This document shows positions 31,104 through 40,800 of a stretch of DNA of 64,000 nt, piece after piece (position 1 is the stretch's first letter; each line of letters begins with the position of its first letter). The position numbers and the translations under genes are program-made. Under the pieces are notes generated by a model, which was given only the letters and a program-made list of their open reading frames with translations, was not told where the DNA came from and ran no database searches. This stretch comes from Taklimakanibacter sp050251035 (GTDB taxonomy: Bacteria; Pseudomonadota; Alphaproteobacteria; Rhizobiales; Aestuariivirgaceae): contig JBFWNN010000011.1 in the NCBI GenBank assembly GCA_050251035.1, forward strand, positions 1 through 64,000. The letters run 5' to 3'.

Positions 31104-33380
31104 ATGAGCATAGAGAAACGCGCGGCCCGGCCGAGCTTCACCGAACAGGAGGCGCTGCTTTTCCATCAGCGCGGCAAGCCGGGAAAACTGGAAATAAACC
31201 CGACCAAGCCGATGGCCACCCAGCGCGACCTGTCGCTGGCCTACAGTCCGGGCGTCGCCGTGCCGGTGCGCAAGATCGCCGAGGACCCGGACACGGCCTA
31301 TGACTATACCGCCAAGGGCAATCTCGTCGCCGTCATCTCCAACGGCACCGCCATACTGGGCCTGGGCGATCTCGGCCCCCTCGCCTCGAAACCGGTCATG
31401 GAAGGCAAGGCGGTGCTGTTCAAGCGCTTCGCCGATGTCGATTCCATCGACCTCGAGGTCGACACCAAGGATGTCGACGCGTTCATCGGCGCGGTGCGCT
31501 ATCTCGGCCCCTCCTTCGGCGGTATCAATCTCGAGGACATCAAGGCACCGGAATGCTTCATCATCGAGCAGCGGCTGCGCGAGCTCATGGACATCCCGGT
31601 GTTCCATGACGACCAGCACGGCACGGCGATCATCTCGGCCGCCGCCCTCATCAACGCGCTCGCCATCACCAAGCGCGACATCAAGAGCTTCAAGCTCGTC
31701 TGCAACGGCGCCGGCGCCGCGGCCATCGCCTGTATCGAGCTCATCAAGTCCATGGGCGTGCCGCCGCAGAACGTCATTCTCGCCGACTCCAAGGGCGTGG
31801 TCTACAAGGGCCGTACCGAAGGCATGAACCAGTGGAAGTCGGCGCATGCGGTCGAGACCAAGGCACGCACCCTGGCCGACGCGATGGAAGGGGCGGACGT
31901 GTTCTTCGGCCTCTCCGCCGCCGGCGCGCTGACGCCGCAGATGGTCAAGAGCATGGCCAAGAATCCGATCATCTTCGCCATGGCCAATCCGGACCCTGAG
32001 ATCTCGCCCGAGGACGTGGCGAAGGTCCGGAGCGACGCCATCATGGCGACGGGCCGTTCCGACTATCCCAACCAGGTCAACAATGTCCTGGGCTTCCCCT
32101 ATATCTTCCGCGGCGCCCTCGATGTGCGCGCGCGCACCATCAATGACGAGATGAAGATCGCCGCCGCCGAGGCGCTCGCCGCCCTGGCGCGCGAGGAAGT
32201 GCCGGACGAGGTCTCGGCCGCCTATCACGGCTCGCGGCTGCAGTTCGGCCCCGGCTATCTCATCCCGGTGCCGTTCGATCCGCGCCTCATCTCGCGCATT
32301 CCGGTGGCGGTCGCCCGCGCCGCGATGGATTCGGGCGTGGCGCGTAAAGCTATCGCCGATCTCGACGAATATGCCGACGAGCTCTCGGCCCGTCTCAATC
32401 CGATCGCCGGCACGCTGCAGAACATCTTCGAGAACGTGCGGTCCAATCCGAAGCGCGTCGTCTTCGCCGAAGGCGAGGAGGACCGGATGATCCGCGCCGC
32501 CAACAGCTTCGCCAATAACGGCCTCGGCAGGGCGATCCTGGTCGGGCGCGAGGCGCAGATCGAGGCGACGCTCAAGGCCAATGCCGTCGAGCTGCACGAG
32601 AATGTCGAGATCACCAATGCCAAGCTCTCGGCGCGCAATGTCGATTATGCGAACTTTCTCTATGAACGGCTGCAGCGCAACGGCTTCCTGTTCCGCGACT
32701 GCCAGCGCCTGGTCAACAACGACCGCAACGTCTTCGCCGCCTGCATGCTGGCGCTCAACGACGCCGACGCGGTGGTGACGGGCCTGACGCGCAACTTCTC
32801 GGTCGCCATCGACAATGTCCGGCGCGCCATCGACAACCGGCCCGGCCACAAGCCGATCGGCGTCTCCATGGCGCTGGTCCGCGGGCGCACCGTGTTCATC
32901 GCCGACACCTCGATCCACGAGCTGCCCTCGGCCGAGGAGCTCGCCGACATCGCGCAGGAGGCCGCGGGCGTGGCGCGCCGCTTCGGCTACGAGCCCAAGG
33001 TCGCTTTCCTGTCCTATTCGACCTTCGGCTATCCCAAGGGCGAGCGCTCGGAATATGTGCGCAACGCGGTGACCATCCTCGACAAGCGCAATGTCGATTT
33101 CGAATATGACGGCGAGATGGGCGCCGACGTGGCGCTGTCGCGCGAGGCGATGGCGCTCTATCCGTTCTGCCGCCTGACCGGGCCGGCCAATGTGCTGGTC
33201 ATGCCGGCGGCGCATTCGGCCTCGATCTCGACCAAGATGCTGCAGCAGCTGGGCGGCGTCACGGTCGTCGGCCCCCTGCTCACCGGCCTCGACAAGCCGG
33301 TGCAGATCGCCTCAATGTCGGCGACCGCGACCGACATCGTCAACCTAGCCGCGATCGCCGCCTACGACATCAACCGGTAG
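31104..33380 (+). CDS. maeB: NADP-dependent malic enzyme with C-terminal phosphotransacetylase-like domain (MaeB type)
   Basis: Oxidative decarboxylation of malate to pyruvate with NADP. Residues 1-~430 are the malic enzyme (LSLAYSPGVAVP, VFHDDQHGTAII, VCNGAGAAAIACIELI); residues ~440-758 resemble phosphotransacetylase and are thought to be regulatory (ENVRSNPKRVVFAEGEE, FSVAIDNVRRAIDNRPG). The 758-residue length is that of rhizobial TME/MaeB. ATG at 31104 follows GGGGA. Divergent from mutS. Confidence 0.94.
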   Translation: MSIEKRAARPSFTEQEALLFHQRGKPGKLEINPTKPMATQRDLSLAYSPGVAVPVRKIAEDPDTAYDYTAKGNLVAVISNGTAILGLGDLGPLASKPVMEGKAVLFKRFADVDSIDLEVDTKDVDAFIGAVRYLGPSFGGINLEDIKAPECFIIEQRLRELMDIPVFHDDQHGTAIISAAALINALAITKRDIKSFKLVCNGAGAAAIACIELIKSMGVPPQNVILADSKGVVYKGRTEGMNQWKSAHAVETKARTLADAMEGADVFFGLSAAGALTPQMVKSMAKNPIIFAMANPDPEISPEDVAKVRSDAIMATGRSDYPNQVNNVLGFPYIFRGALDVRARTINDEMKIAAAEALAALAREEVPDEVSAAYHGSRLQFGPGYLIPVPFDPRLISRIPVAVARAAMDSGVARKAIADLDEYADELSARLNPIAGTLQNIFENVRSNPKRVVFAEGEEDRMIRAANSFANNGLGRAILVGREAQIEATLKANAVELHENVEITNAKLSARNVDYANFLYERLQRNGFLFRDCQRLVNNDRNVFAACMLALNDADAVVTGLTRNFSVAIDNVRRAIDNRPGHKPIGVSMALVRGRTVFIADTSIHELPSAEELADIAQEAAGVARRFGYEPKVAFLSYSTFGYPKGERSEYVRNAVTILDKRNVDFEYDGEMGADVALSREAMALYPFCRLTGPANVLVMPAAHSASISTKMLQQLGGVTVVGPLLTGLDKPVQIASMSATATDIVNLAAIAAYDINR

Positions 33381-33400
33381 CGCCGTAACGCGCCATTTCC

Positions 33401-33433
33401 TCCCTCCGCCGCGCGGCACGCGCGCCGGAGGGA
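33401..33433. terminator. GC-rich hairpin between convergent maeB and olsB
   Basis: Two 15-base arms (33401-33415 and 33419-33433) pair with one mismatch around a three-base loop, giving a very stable stem, 20 bases after the maeB stop. There is no T-run on either side, so factor-independent termination is not certain, but the position between two converging genes suggests a bidirectional terminator or 3'-end protector. Confidence 0.6.
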
Positions 33434-33502
33434 GATGTCGCACATGTTGGAGCGCGCGATCGCCTTGACCTGGCCCTCATGGGTGAAGTCCGGCTTTGCC
33501 GC

Positions 33503-34390
33503 TCACGATGAGGCGAGCGGATCTTCGCCGGGCTGGCCGAAATAGGAGAAGTAGCGCGGATGGATCGCCGAGACCGGCAGGACGATCAGGACGTCGACGG
33601 TGTTGAACTGGTGGTCGATCACCGCGCCGTCGCCGATATAGCAGCCGAGCCGCAAATAGCCCTTGATCAGGGGCGGCAGGATGCGCAACGCCCGCTTGGC
33701 ATCGACCTTGGCGGGCGGCAGCAGGTTCATCTCGACCTTGCGCTCGGGAAGGGCCGTCACCTGCCACTCGGGCGGCGCTGCGGAATTCTGCGCCATGAAG
33801 CTCAGGGCCATCGCATGGGCGGAGGGATCGGTGCCCTCGAGGCTGGCGCAGCCCAGCATCACGTCGAGATCATAGAGCCGCACATAGTTCCAGATGCCCT
33901 GCCAGAGCAGCTCCACGACCGGCTTGGTGCGATAGGACTTCAGGACGCAGGAGCGCCCGAGCTCGAGGAATTTGAGCCCGCCATGGCGGGCGATCAGCGG
34001 CGCGATGTCGAATTCGTCCTGGGTGTAGAAGCCGCCGTTGCGCTCGGCGACCGATTGGCGCAGCAACCGGTAGGTGCCGACGATCTCGCCGTCATTGACG
34101 CGGATCTCGTCCGGCCCGGTCGCTGAACCCTTGCGCACCACCAGAAGGTGATCGCAGATCGCGTCATAGCGGTCGGCGTCGCGCCGCGTCGCCAGAGCCT
34201 GAGCATCGGGCTTGGCTTCGAGCTCCTCATAGAAGACGCGATAGCGCAGATGCTGTGCAGCCTCGACATCGGCCGCGCCGTCGGCGAGCCTCACGGTCAG
34301 ATCGGCCCGCGTGCCGAGCACGAAGCCTGGAACAATGTCCTCCTGCCTTGCCCCACCGCGAGGGCTAGGTGCCAGAGAATAGACGGCCAT
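33503..34390 (-). CDS. olsB: OlsB-type L-ornithine N-alpha-acyltransferase (acyl-ACP GNAT)
   Basis: Probable first enzyme of ornithine-lipid synthesis, transferring a 3-hydroxyacyl group from ACP to ornithine. The 295-residue protein carries the conserved stretches of the family: AAQHLRYRVFYEEL, DAICDHLLVV, IVGTYRLLR, FLELGRSCVL, DVMLGCASLEGTDP, LPPLIKGYLRLGCYIGDGAV. The ATG at 34390 is chosen; a longer in-frame extension to 34546 is not conserved. OlsA would be a PlsC-like enzyme elsewhere (one candidate is at 19.1 kb, not adjacent). Hemolysin-like annotation of this family is historical. Confidence 0.85.
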   Translation of the reverse strand: MAVYSLAPSPRGGARQEDIVPGFVLGTRADLTVRLADGAADVEAAQHLRYRVFYEELEAKPDAQALATRRDADRYDAICDHLLVVRKGSATGPDEIRVNDGEIVGTYRLLRQSVAERNGGFYTQDEFDIAPLIARHGGLKFLELGRSCVLKSYRTKPVVELLWQGIWNYVRLYDLDVMLGCASLEGTDPSAHAMALSFMAQNSAAPPEWQVTALPERKVEMNLLPPAKVDAKRALRILPPLIKGYLRLGCYIGDGAVIDHQFNTVDVLIVLPVSAIHPRYFSYFGQPGEDPLASS

Positions 34391-34607
34391 CAAGCCCTGC
34401 CTCCGCAAACCGGCCCGTCGCCGGCCCCCGCACAGTGCCACAGACCGCCGGACAAGGAAAGTTCGGCCCTGAATTGTAACAATCCGTATGAAAGGTCCCC
34501 AAATCGCGAACATACCGGACCAAACCGGTGTTCTTTTCCCGATCACGCGCTTGTGTCCCGAACCCGGAAGCGTATCACCTTGCGGCAGGCCTCCCGCGAA
34601 TCGCCCT

Positions 34608-36470
34608 TCAGGCCGCCGGGCGCTTGGCGGTCAGGGCGGCGATCGCCTCATCGAGGTCCTGGCGGTCGAAGGGCTTCGCCATATGGCCGCTCATGCCCGC
34701 GGCCAGGCATTCCGCCTCGTCGGCGGCGCTCGCATTGGCGGTCAGCGCCAGGATCGGAATGTCCGGCACGAGATCGCCCTTGCGCAGGCGGCGCGCCGTC
34801 TCGAGCCCGTCCAGCTCCGGCATCTGGACATCCATGATGATGATGTCCGGCCGGCCGCCCCCGGCAATGTAGTCCAGCACCGCACGGCCATTGACCACAT
34901 GGTGAACGGAGTGGTCGGACTTCTCGAGCAAGGTGCGGGTGAGGAGCGCATTGACCGGATTGTCCTCGGCGAGAAGGATGTTGAGACGGGCCGCCTTCTT
35001 CTCGGCCGACGTCATGCGCCTAAGGTCCTTGACCGCGCTCGCGATCGTCTGGTCGTCCGATTGCAGGAGCTGACGCAGCAAGGTCGCGCGCCTGAGCGGC
35101 TTCAACAGATAGCCGGCGAAGGGCACCGAGAGGAAATCGCGCAGGGCGCGGCGCTCTTCCGCCTGCAGCAGGATGAAGATGGGCTTGCCCGCCGGGCGCT
35201 TGCGCTCATGCGTCGCCCGCCAGACGGCGAGCGTCGCGGCGAAGCTCGAATCGCAGATGAGGCCGTTGGCGGAGTGCGCCTTGCGCAAGGCCTGGCGCAA
35301 TTCCGTCTCGCTCGCCACGTGACGCGTCTCGGCGCCGAGCGCCTTCAGCGTCGCATCGAGGCTCGCGAAGGTCGGACCCGCCGGCACGGCGAGCTCGTAG
35401 ACGCGGCCCTTCAAGGGTTCGCTGCGGCCTTCATGACGCACGCTCACGCAGGGCAGCATCACGCGGAACGTCGAGCCAGAGCCGCGCGCGCTCTCGACCG
35501 TGACCGCGCCCCCCATGCCTTCCGCCAGCTTGCGCGAGATCGAGAGGCCGAGGCCGGTGCCGCCGAACCGCCGGGCCGTGTCGTCACGCCCTTGCGTGAA
35601 TTCCTCGAATATGCGGGATTGCTCTTCCGCCGTCATGCCGATGCCGGTATCGGCGACCGCGGCGATGAAGGTGATCTGCTCGGGGTCGGTGGCGCAGGCG
35701 CCCGCCGACAGGTTGATCGCGACGCCGCCCGCTTCGGTGAATTTGATGGCATTGCCGGCGAGATTGAGCAGGATCTGACGCAGGCGCAGCTCGTCGATCA
35801 GGATGCGCGGCGGCAGGTCGGCCGCGGCCGAGCAGGTGATCTCTATGCCCTTGGCATGGGCGCGCGGCGCCAGGAGCTCGGTGACGCTTTCGGCGAGGAC
35901 CAGGGGATCGATCCAGTCCGGCGCCAGGGCGACACGGCCCGATTCGATCTTCGAGATGTCGAGGATCTCGTCGATGATCGAGAGCAGCGAGCGCGCCGAG
36001 GCGTCGACGGCGCCGGCATAGTTGCGCTGCTCGGGGCTGAGATCGGTGTCGAGCAGCAGGCCGTTCATGCCGATGATGCCGTTCATCGGCGTGCGGATCT
36101 CATGGCTGGTGGCGGCGAGGAACCGGCTCTTGGCGTGGCTCGCGGCCTCGGCCTCGGCGCGCGCCAGCTGCAGCATGTTGAGCACGGCCTCGACATTCTC
36201 GCGGCGTATGTCGGACGCGCGCCGGCCGAAATAGACGGCAAGGGCCACGATCGCGGTCAGGAACAGGCCGATCGGCACCCAGGCCCTGGCGAGGCCGTCG
36301 GCGCCGAAAATCACGCCGATGACGGCGGCGAGGCCCGCGGCCATCAGCAAGGTCCCGGCGGCGAACTGCCAGGGGCTGAAACGGATGCCCGGGCGCGCCA
36401 GCACGCCCAGCGCCGCGGTCACCGCGGCCGTCCGATCGCTCGATTCCTCCTGTTTTCCGCTTGCCGCCAT
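34608..36470 (-). CDS. Membrane-bound hybrid sensor histidine kinase
   Basis: 620 residues. Two membrane helices (about 35-55 and 66-84) with almost no periplasmic loop, then a coiled linker, HisKA with the phospho-accepting His in ATSHEIRTPMNGIIGM (~120), the HATPase domain (NLAGNAIKFT, DTGIGM, FGGTGLGLSIS), a degenerate receiver-like segment (~360-475), and a C-terminal receiver (LLAEDNPVNALL, phospho-acceptor Asp in IIMDVQMPELDG, ALTANA, KPF). No cognate response regulator is adjacent, so phosphate probably goes through a separate phosphotransfer protein. The stimulus is unknown. Confidence 0.92.
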   Translation of the reverse strand: MAASGKQEESSDRTAAVTAALGVLARPGIRFSPWQFAAGTLLMAAGLAAVIGVIFGADGLARAWVPIGLFLTAIVALAVYFGRRASDIRRENVEAVLNMLQLARAEAEAASHAKSRFLAATSHEIRTPMNGIIGMNGLLLDTDLSPEQRNYAGAVDASARSLLSIIDEILDISKIESGRVALAPDWIDPLVLAESVTELLAPRAHAKGIEITCSAAADLPPRILIDELRLRQILLNLAGNAIKFTEAGGVAINLSAGACATDPEQITFIAAVADTGIGMTAEEQSRIFEEFTQGRDDTARRFGGTGLGLSISRKLAEGMGGAVTVESARGSGSTFRVMLPCVSVRHEGRSEPLKGRVYELAVPAGPTFASLDATLKALGAETRHVASETELRQALRKAHSANGLICDSSFAATLAVWRATHERKRPAGKPIFILLQAEERRALRDFLSVPFAGYLLKPLRRATLLRQLLQSDDQTIASAVKDLRRMTSAEKKAARLNILLAEDNPVNALLTRTLLEKSDHSVHHVVNGRAVLDYIAGGGRPDIIIMDVQMPELDGLETARRLRKGDLVPDIPILALTANASAADEAECLAAGMSGHMAKPFDRQDLDEAIAALTAKRPAA

Positions 36471-36634
36471 GGGCCCGCCGCCTTCGCTCCGACGCCTGTT
36501 AACCTTTTTCTTCGCACAGGCGTCTTAGGAAAAGCCTACCGGCTGAAGTGAGCGTCAATAAAGAGTAAATTTGCAACAGCGGCGCGTTTTTCGAGTCCGG
36601 ACCGGGCTGATTTGACCATGATCCAGGCGTAACG

Positions 36635-37102
36635 TCAGGAATATCTGGGAGCGCGGCGGATGACCGGCGACGACTGGATGATCGAGGTGTTGGTCTGGGC
36701 AAAAGGGATGAGCCGGTCGATGACCCGCTCGAGATCCTCGATGCGCGGCACGAAGACCTTGGCGATGAAACAGTCATCGCCGGTGATGCGGTCGCATTCG
36801 ACGATCTCCGGGATGTCCTTGAGCAGGCCTGCGACACGCGGCAGTTCGCCCAGCGCCGGACGCACGCGGATATAGGCGCCGACGGCGAGGCCGAGGGCCT
36901 CGGGATCGAGCCTCGCGGTGAAGCCTGAGATCACGCCCACATCCTCGAGCCGGCGCAAGCGGTCGGCCGCACTTTGCGGCGACATGCCGAGCACCCGGCC
37001 GAGATCGGCGAGCGAGATGCGGGCATTGTCGGAGAGGGCCGTGAGGAGCTTGTGATCCGTGGCGTCGAGACTCACCCCGTTTATTCGTCGGTTATTCTTC
37101 AT
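36635..37102 (-). CDS. Lrp/AsnC-family transcriptional regulator
   Basis: 155-residue regulator: N-terminal helix-turn-helix (LDATDHKLLTALSDNARISL, then LADLGRVLGMSPQSAADRLRRL) and C-terminal RAM/AsnC effector domain (about 75-150), which binds amino acids. It is divergent from the EamA-family exporter with an 84-base intergenic region, so it probably controls that exporter in response to an amino acid, a common arrangement for this family. Confidence 0.92.
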   Translation of the reverse strand: MKNNRRINGVSLDATDHKLLTALSDNARISLADLGRVLGMSPQSAADRLRRLEDVGVISGFTARLDPEALGLAVGAYIRVRPALGELPRVAGLLKDIPEIVECDRITGDDCFIAKVFVPRIEDLERVIDRLIPFAQTNTSIIQSSPVIRRAPRYS

Positions 37103-37186
37103 TTTGACCTCCGAACACGATACATTTTATCAGATTTGGCTCCGGATAATAGTCCAAAATGCCACCAAGCGCGCCATCCTGCCGGC

Positions 37187-38044
37187 ATGATCCGTTCGTC
37201 AGTATCGCTCCCGCCACATGTCTATTTCCTGATCAGCGCCGTCTTCCACTATCTGGGGCCGTCCTTCGCCGTGCTGCTTTTCGCCGAGATGTCGCCCATG
37301 GGCGTCGCCTGGCTGCGCATCGCCTCGGCCGCCCTCATTTTCGCTGTGTGGCTGCCGCCCTGGCGCACGCTCGGGCAGGCGCCGGCGCCGGCGCGCCGGC
37401 TGATCCTGCTGCTCGGCCTCATCCTGGCGGCCATGAACATCTGCTTCTATCTGGCGATCGCGCGGCTGCCACTCGCCACCGTCGCTTCGATCGAATTCGC
37501 CGCCACGATCGCGGTGGCGCTCATCGGCTTGCGCAGCGTGCGCAATATCCTGGCGCTCGGGCTCGCGGTCGCGGGCGTGCTCCTGCTCATCGGCGTCGAG
37601 CTTTCGGGCGATCTCGCTGGTCTGGCCTTCGCTTTCGCCAATGCTCTCCTCTTCGCGCTCTATGTGATCGTCGGCCATGCCATCGCGCGGCAAGGCGGCG
37701 CCTCGGGCATCGCGCGGCTCGGCGCCGCCATGGCGGCCGCCTTCCTCTTCGCCGCGCCCTTCGGCTTTGCCGACGTCGCCAAGCTCATCGCCCATCCGCT
37801 CCTCATCCTCGCCGGCATCGGCGTCGGTGTCTCCTCCTCGGTCATCCCCTATATCTGCGACCAGCTGGCGATGGCGCGCCTGCCGCGCGCGAGCTTCGCC
37901 TTGATGCTCACCCTCCTGCCGGCCATCGCCGCGGTGACCGGCGCCCTCGTGCTCCGCCAGATACCAGGTCCTGCCGATCTCGCCGGGATCGCCCTCGTCA
38001 TCCTCGGTGTCGGCCTGCACCGGCCGGCGGATGTCGCGACCTGA
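37187..38044 (+). CDS. EamA/RhtA-family drug/metabolite transporter
   Basis: About 285 residues with ten predicted membrane helices in two EamA repeats. Resembles RhtA, the threonine/homoserine exporter, in the opening (YFLISAVFHYLGPSFAVLLF) and in IEFAATIAVALIGLRSVRN. ATG at 37187 is the first methionine before the membrane domain. Divergent from the Lrp-type gene, which supports export of an amino acid; which one cannot be said. Confidence 0.88.
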   Translation: MIRSSVSLPPHVYFLISAVFHYLGPSFAVLLFAEMSPMGVAWLRIASAALIFAVWLPPWRTLGQAPAPARRLILLLGLILAAMNICFYLAIARLPLATVASIEFAATIAVALIGLRSVRNILALGLAVAGVLLLIGVELSGDLAGLAFAFANALLFALYVIVGHAIARQGGASGIARLGAAMAAAFLFAAPFGFADVAKLIAHPLLILAGIGVGVSSSVIPYICDQLAMARLPRASFALMLTLLPAIAAVTGALVLRQIPGPADLAGIALVILGVGLHRPADVAT

Positions 38045-38131
38045 CTCTCGGCCGAGTGAAACGGGTCGACACCTCGCATCGATTGACCGAGAATGGCTGC
38101 CATCGTCCGTGCTTCCCTCCCGAGGCTTCTC

Positions 38132-38563
38132 ATGACATCGCCTGCATCATCCCGCGAGCCGCAAAACGGCGCCACCGTGCCCGACGTGTTCGACGCGTCT
38201 TGCTCCGCGCGGCATGCCCTCGAGCTGATCTCGGGCAAATGGGCGATCCTGGCGATGTCGGCGCTCGCCTCGGGGCCGGTGCGCAACGGCGCCCTGTTGC
38301 GCAAGATCGACGGCATCTCGCAGAAGATGCTGACCCAGACGCTCAAGGAGCTCGAACGGAACGGCCTCGTCGCGCGTTGCGAGCGCACGACCGTCCCCCT
38401 TCATGTCGAATATCGGCTGACGCCCATCGGGGCCTCCTTGAGCGAGACGCTGATCGCCCTGGACCGCTGGGCCGAGCGCAACTTCCCCTCGCTCGACCGG
38501 GCGCGCGAAGCCTATGATGCCGCCTATCCCCAGACGCGGCCGGATCGCGGCGTGTCGATCTGA
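38132..38563 (+). CDS. HxlR-family winged-helix transcriptional regulator
   Basis: 143 residues with the HxlR/MarR-like wing: SARHALELISGKWAILAMSA, KIDGISQKMLTQTLKELERNG and the tyrosine-arginine element VEYRLTPIG. Such regulators often sense electrophiles or quinones and control nearby flavin reductases. That fits the neighbour: its end overlaps, tail to tail, the NADPH-dependent FMN reductase-like gene. ATG at 38132 trims a poorly conserved leader. Confidence 0.88.
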   Translation: MTSPASSREPQNGATVPDVFDASCSARHALELISGKWAILAMSALASGPVRNGALLRKIDGISQKMLTQTLKELERNGLVARCERTTVPLHVEYRLTPIGASLSETLIALDRWAERNFPSLDRAREAYDAAYPQTRPDRGVSI

Positions 38564-39153
38564 TAGTCGCTGGCATGCGCGGCGAAAAACGTCTCGCCGA
38601 AGCGCCGGGCGCGACCGATCGGATCGCCGGGATCGCGCGCCACGTCGCTGCGCGAATTGCCATAGCCATGGACCACGCCCACGAAGGTCGAGCGGGTATA
38701 GCGGGCGAATTCCTGGATCTGGTGGACCGGGCCTTGGGCCACCGTCGGAAACGTCTCCTCCGAGCTCAGCACCAGCCCGATCCGCTTGCCCTTGATCCGC
38801 TCCACCACCTCGCTCGATCGCGGATGCGACGCCGCCACATAGCAGAACATGCGGTCGAAGAACGCCTTGAGCTGCGCCGAGACGCCGTACCAATAGACCG
38901 GAGTAGCGGCGACAAAACCGTCCGCCGGCAGGAACGTCTCGAAGAACACGCGGCGAAATCCGTCCGCGATCGCGCATTCGCCATCCGGCCGGCGGCATGT
39001 CCGGCAATCCCGGAGGAAGGCCGACAGCGCGTCGTCGGCATGAACCACATGCGCCTCGTGGCCCGCCGCCGCAAGGCCCTCGGCGACCGCCTGGCCGAGC
39101 GTGGCCGAGTTTCCGGCGCGCCGCGGGCTCGCGCAGAGTATCATGGCTTTCAT
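38524..39153 (-). CDS. NAD(P)H-dependent FMN reductase / flavodoxin-like oxidoreductase
   Basis: 209-residue flavodoxin-fold protein. The FMN phosphate loop is ASPRRAGNSATL; ATPVYWYGVSAQLKAFFDR is the typical second flavin-contact segment. A cysteine pair (DCRTCRR, then GECAI) between them matches the iron-sulfur-flavoprotein/azoreductase-like branch. Likely a quinone or azo reductase controlled by the adjacent HxlR gene. Its 3' end overlaps that gene by 40 bases on the opposite strand. Confidence 0.85.
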   Translation of the reverse strand: MKAMILCASPRRAGNSATLGQAVAEGLAAAGHEAHVVHADDALSAFLRDCRTCRRPDGECAIADGFRRVFFETFLPADGFVAATPVYWYGVSAQLKAFFDRMFCYVAASHPRSSEVVERIKGKRIGLVLSSEETFPTVAQGPVHQIQEFARYTRSTFVGVVHGYGNSRSDVARDPGDPIGRARRFGETFFAAHASDYQIDTPRSGRVWG

Positions 39154-39245
39154 TTGCGGCTTGCATCCCTTGTTTCATAACGTCCCGTCACGCATGGCGG
39201 GACGGCAAGCCATTCGCAAGTACGTACCTTTTGGTTCCTGGCGTC

Positions 39246-39641
39246 TCACGCGCCCCAATGATCGAAGGCGAGCTTTTGCCGGCTGCGCACGAAGGCGAGC
39301 GCATCCTTGCCCGTCCAGGGCCCTTCATAGCCCAGGCGATTGACCTTCCCGACCCACCAGCCCTGGCCCGGCAGCCGGTCGGATTCACGTACCACGAGGG
39401 CCGCGAGCTCGGGTTCTCCCTTGGCCCGGCCCGCTTCGTCGATCGCATCCAAGGTGCGGCAGAGGGCGCGCATCTTGGGACGGCTGAAGCGATGGCCGAG
39501 CTCCATCAGCACTTCCGCATAGCTCACATCGCGGCGCGCCTTGGCGGCGGCGACCAGCAGGCTGCGCACCGCATGGACATCGCCGATCGGCGTGCCCGGA
39601 CGCGCGTCGAAGGACGCATGGCTGTCTCGCATCCTGCCCAT
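39246..39641 (-). CDS. Conserved hypothetical protein
   Basis: 131-residue soluble protein without signal peptide or membrane segment. A conserved-looking core reads FSRPKMRALCRTLDAID, then LAALVVRESDRLPGQGWWVG. I have seen this core in alphaproteobacterial hypothetical proteins but know no function. It is divergent from the hydrolase gene by about 90 bases. Confidence 0.7.
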   Translation of the reverse strand: MGRMRDSHASFDARPGTPIGDVHAVRSLLVAAAKARRDVSYAEVLMELGHRFSRPKMRALCRTLDAIDEAGRAKGEPELAALVVRESDRLPGQGWWVGKVNRLGYEGPWTGKDALAFVRSRQKLAFDHWGA

Positions 39642-39731
39642 CGTGGGAGTTTAGCACGACCTCGATCATGTTCGAGGTCTCGCCCGAGGCCACGTTGCGC
39701 CAGGAAAGCCGCTCCATTCCCGGAGGTTCTC

Positions 39732-40787
39732 GTGTTCAGATTCATTCTCTCCTTCACGCTGCTTGCCACGTTCGCCGTGGCGCACGCCCGCGCCGATGAC
39801 CGTGTCGGCTTCCGGGAGATCGCCCTGGAAGATGCCGGCCGGCCGCTCGCCGGCGCGCTCTGGTATCCGACCGATGATGCCCGCCCTGAAACGACCGTCG
39901 CCGAGAATCCGGTATTCCATGGCGTCGCCGCCATCAGGGAGGCCAAGCCGGCCGGCGGCCGCCACCCTCTCGTTCTCCTCTCGCATGGCTATGGCGGCAG
40001 CTGGCGCAATCTGAGCTGGCTCGCGGCCGCGCTCGCGCGAAAAGGCTATGTGGTCGCGGCACCCGATCATCCCGGCACGACGACATTCGACCGGGATCCG
40101 CGCAAGGCGGCAAGGCTATGGGACCGGCCGCGCGATGTCAGCCGCGTCATCGACGCCCTGCTCGACGAGCGCGGCGCGTGGATCGACGGCCGGCGCATCG
40201 CCGCCATTGGTCATTCGCTCGGCGGCTGGACCGTCACGGAGCTCGCCGGCGCCCGGTTCGACGCGCGGCTCGTGATGCACGACTGCGTGGCGCGTTTCGG
40301 CGCCGTGGCCTGCACGCTCTTTGCCGAGCTCGGCATCGGGCGGGATGCGCGTGCCACCGAACAGCTGGCCGGCGACCTGCGCGATGCACGGGTGGGCGCG
40401 GTGGTGGCGCTCGATCTCGGTCCCGCCCGCGGCTTCACGCCGGAAAGCCTCGCTTCCGTGGGCACGCCTGTCCTGGTCATCGCCGCCGGCGCGGACATCG
40501 CCGCCGATGCGGCAAGGAAGGCCGCGGTCGCGGCCACCAACCGGGACTCGCGCTATCTCGCCCGGCATCTGCCCCAGGCGACGACGGCCTATGCCGAGAT
40601 CGAAGGCGCCTTGCATTTCAGCTTCCTGCAGATCTGCAAGCCCGGCGCCATCAACCTCATCGAGGACGAGGCGCCGGGCGAAGGCATCGTGTGCACGGAT
40701 GGCGGCGGGCGCGGGCGCGCGGACATCCACCGCGAGGTGGTGGACCGGATCCTCGCCTTCCTCGCGCAAAAGCTGCCGCCCGAATGA
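39732..40787 (+). CDS. Secreted alpha/beta-hydrolase, dienelactone-hydrolase/PAF-acetylhydrolase-like
   Basis: 351 residues. GTG start at 39732 follows CCGGAGG and gives a signal peptide (FRFILSFTLLATFAVAHARA). The oxyanion region is VLLSHGYGGSWRNL, the nucleophile elbow is IGHSLGGWTV (Ser of GHSLG), and a late His occurs in EGALHFSFLQ. Architecture fits predicted dienelactone hydrolases of the secreted type. Likely periplasmic esterase or lipase-like enzyme; substrate unknown. Confidence 0.85.
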   Translation: MFRFILSFTLLATFAVAHARADDRVGFREIALEDAGRPLAGALWYPTDDARPETTVAENPVFHGVAAIREAKPAGGRHPLVLLSHGYGGSWRNLSWLAAALARKGYVVAAPDHPGTTTFDRDPRKAARLWDRPRDVSRVIDALLDERGAWIDGRRIAAIGHSLGGWTVTELAGARFDARLVMHDCVARFGAVACTLFAELGIGRDARATEQLAGDLRDARVGAVVALDLGPARGFTPESLASVGTPVLVIAAGADIAADAARKAAVAATNRDSRYLARHLPQATTAYAEIEGALHFSFLQICKPGAINLIEDEAPGEGIVCTDGGGRGRADIHREVVDRILAFLAQKLPPE

Positions 40788-40800
40788 GCGCCCGCCGCCG

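Noticed and set aside
33401..33433. Hairpin considered as a small RNA or repeat element
   Set aside because: It is single-copy as far as I can see and sits between converging stops, so a terminator is simpler.
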